From Sphingobium vermicomposti (GTDB taxonomy: Bacteria > Pseudomonadota > Alphaproteobacteria > Sphingomonadales > Sphingomonadaceae): a DNA stretch of 64,000 nucleotides. Location of the stretch: contig NZ_JAASQR010000001.1 of assembly GCF_011762025.1 (NCBI RefSeq), positions 372,001 to 436,000 on the forward strand. The letters are read 5' to 3'. Shown piece after piece: positions 62,678 to 64,000 of this stretch; position 1 is the first letter of the stretch; each line of letters opens with the position of its first letter. The notes beneath the pieces are model-generated. The model saw only the letters and a list, made by a program, of their open reading frames with translations. It did no database searches and was not told where the DNA came from. The translations under genes were made by a program, and so were the position numbers.

Positions 62678-63683
62678 AGTCGTTCCCCTTGCCGCCCAGC
62701 ATGATGGTGCCAGCGTCGGCCATGCGGCGCGCGGTGGCGATGATCAGCTTTTGCGCCTCGATCACTTCGGCAAGGCGGATCGGCCCGCGTTCCTCGATCT
62801 CGTCCGCGATGGACTCTGCCGCGCGAGCGGACATGGAGCCGAAGATCTTGCCCTTGAGCATCTCATTCGCGCCCTTCAGCGCGACGACCAGTATGGAGGC
62901 GTCGATGGTGCGCATCAGCGTGCCCATATTCTTGTCGTCCATGTCGATGAGGTTATCGAAGACGAACATCTCCTCCTCGATCGTCTGGGCGACCATCTTG
63001 TCGCGCTTTGCGACGGCCTTCATGATCCGCTGTTCATTGTCCTTGCGGACGTTGTTCATGATCGCAGCCGCTTCAAGCGTGCCGCCACGTTGCGAGGCCG
63101 CGCCCTGCTTCTTGGACGTGGAACCGCGCAGCAGCAGTTGCTCCAGGTCATCAAGCGCTTCGTTCGACACAGGGCCGAGCGTGGCGATGCGATAGACGAT
63201 TTCTTCCTGATATTCAGCGGGAAGCAGTTGCAGGACATCCGCCGCGATCGGCGCTTCCAGATGGGCGAGCACGATGGCCATGATCTGCGGATGTTCCGCC
63301 TCTATCAGGGACGCGACTTCCTTGGCGTCCATCCATTTCAGCATTTCCAGCTGGGTCGAACGGGTCGGCGGCGTAATGCGCGCCAATATGGTTTCGGCGC
63401 GCTCTTCACCCAAAGCCTTGGTCATCGCGCCGCGAATGTGGCGGGTCGCGCCATAGCCGATCGTGGTGCGCTTCTTCGCCTTGGTGACGAAATGGTCGAG
63501 TGCTTCGTTGACTTCCTCGACCGCGACGTCGGCGACGTCGTACATGGCATAGCCAAGCTGGCGGACTTCGTCGGGTTCCAGGCGCGAGAGGATCTGCGCG
63601 GCCTCATCCTCATCGAAGAGCATCAGCAGGACGGCGGCGGCGGCGCTGCCCTTGATGGCGGCGGCTTGGGCGGCTTCAGCCAT
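62670..63683 (-). CDS. fliG: flagellar motor switch protein FliG
   Basis: A 337-residue C-ring protein with three domains. Landmarks: AAAVLLMLFDEDEAAQIL in the N-domain, EHPQIMAIVLAHLE and the torque helix region GAN near MLKGKIFGSMSARAAESI with charged residues EEIEERGP. Overlaps fliF by 8 nt (ATGGCTGA). Confidence 0.95.
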   Translation of the reverse strand: MAEAAQAAAIKGSAAAAVLLMLFDEDEAAQILSRLEPDEVRQLGYAMYDVADVAVEEVNEALDHFVTKAKKRTTIGYGATRHIRGAMTKALGEERAETILARITPPTRSTQLEMLKWMDAKEVASLIEAEHPQIMAIVLAHLEAPIAADVLQLLPAEYQEEIVYRIATLGPVSNEALDDLEQLLLRGSTSKKQGAASQRGGTLEAAAIMNNVRKDNEQRIMKAVAKRDKMVAQTIEEEMFVFDNLIDMDDKNMGTLMRTIDASILVVALKGANEMLKGKIFGSMSARAAESIADEIEERGPIRLAEVIEAQKLIIATARRMADAGTIMLGGKGNDFV

Positions 63684-64000
63684 TGTCCTTCTTCCCTTCC
63701 TTCAGAAGGTCGCGGACGACAAGCGCGGCGCGATCAGGGTCCTGCTTCACGAAGTTGCGAATGAGGTCGGCGCGCTGCGCATAGTCATAGGTGGACGATA
63801 TCATGTCGAGCGTCACCGTCCCGGCGGGATCAGCGACCGTCGGCGACTGACGACCGATTTCCGTCGAGATTTCGCGACCGATCTTCTGCCCATTGGCGGC
63901 CATGTTGCTGGCGGCGGCGTCCTGAGCGGCGGCGCGACGCTTTAGCAGCGGGCGGCCGATGCCGAATACGACCAGCAGCGCGACGGCCAGGGCCGACAGG
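63676..64000 (-). CDS. fliF: flagellar MS-ring protein FliF, C-terminal part
   Basis: Only the last ~107 residues fall in the window; the gene continues past the right edge. Visible are the second membrane helix (LSALAVALLVVFGIG) and the cytoplasmic tail ending VKQDPDRAALVVRDLLKEGK, which binds FliG. Order fliF-fliG confirms the identity. Confidence 0.88.
   Translation of the reverse strand, partial: LSALAVALLVVFGIGRPLLKRRAAAQDAAASNMAANGQKIGREISTEIGRQSPTVADPAGTVTLDMISSTYDYAQRADLIRNFVKQDPDRAALVVRDLLKEGKKDNG

Noticed and set aside
1..64000. CRISPR arrays, rRNA genes, phage or toxin-antitoxin modules
   Set aside because: No regular spaced repeats, rRNA sequence or recognisable phage or TA genes were seen on either strand.

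Overview
The window looks like a chromosomal segment of a GC-rich sphingomonad-type alphaproteobacterium (Sphingobium/Sphingomonas-like). This rests on gene content and order: petABC beside apt, trmL-hemF, queC/queE, hslO, argD-argF, one lateral-type fli cluster, and dispersed inverted repeats built on a CCGTTCG..CTGAGC core. The genus assignment is inference; no 16S gene is present.

Layout. (1) 1-7950: a guanidinium/SMR exporter with a candidate guanidine-II riboswitch, then a nitric-oxide defence block. nsrR, a zinc-ribbon protein, a cupin and a quinol-dependent NO reductase run leftward. A truncated haemoglobin, a DUF1971 protein, flavohaemoglobin and a membrane protein run rightward. Two NsrR-type palindromes lie in the shared divergent promoter. 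A YbaY/META lipoprotein follows. (2) 8295-15400: a cbb3 oxidase locus, ccoN-O-Q-P, a small membrane protein, a DUF2189 protein, ccoI, ccoS and a second small membrane protein. ccoG and ccoH are absent. (3) 15580-19500: a small exported protein, a truncated PepSY-type membrane gene and an IS66-family element (tnpA, tnpB, tnpC and a fourth ORF). (4) 19530-35660: an ABC-transporter-dependent capsule locus with KpsE/KpsM/KpsT/KpsD-type export proteins, UDP-galactopyranose mutase, three GlfT2-like glycosyltransferases, a GT8-FkbM fusion, a secreted beta-helix protein and three poorly recognised ORFs. It implies a galactofuranose-containing surface glycan.

(5) At 36111-36155 lies the 3' part of a tRNA-Val(GAC) gene, from the anticodon loop to CCA, followed by an intrinsic terminator. 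This is the arrangement expected at the distal end of a genomic island inserted in a tRNA gene, so much or all of 1-36110 may be island DNA. The intact tRNA and an integrase would lie beyond the left edge. (6) 36192-50432: housekeeping genes: an MTA/SAH nucleosidase-like protein, apt, cytochrome bc1 (petABC), trmL, hemF, a GNAT protein, lipB, queE/queC, hslO, argF and argD. (7) 50563-64000: a long leftward flagellar cluster, fliF(partial)-G-H-I-J-K-L-M-N-O-P-Q-R-flhB, then an unknown gene with fliD and fliS behind a sigma-28-type promoter.

How the parts fit: NsrR should sense NO and control both NO reduction (norZ) and NO dioxygenation (hmp, haemoglobin). The cbb3 oxidase supports respiration at low oxygen, where NO is formed. 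The capsule and flagellar loci shape the cell surface and motility. The most unusual parts are the galactofuranan-like capsule locus with its tRNA-remnant boundary, the candidate riboswitch, and a hairpin that would hide the fliM ribosome binding site.
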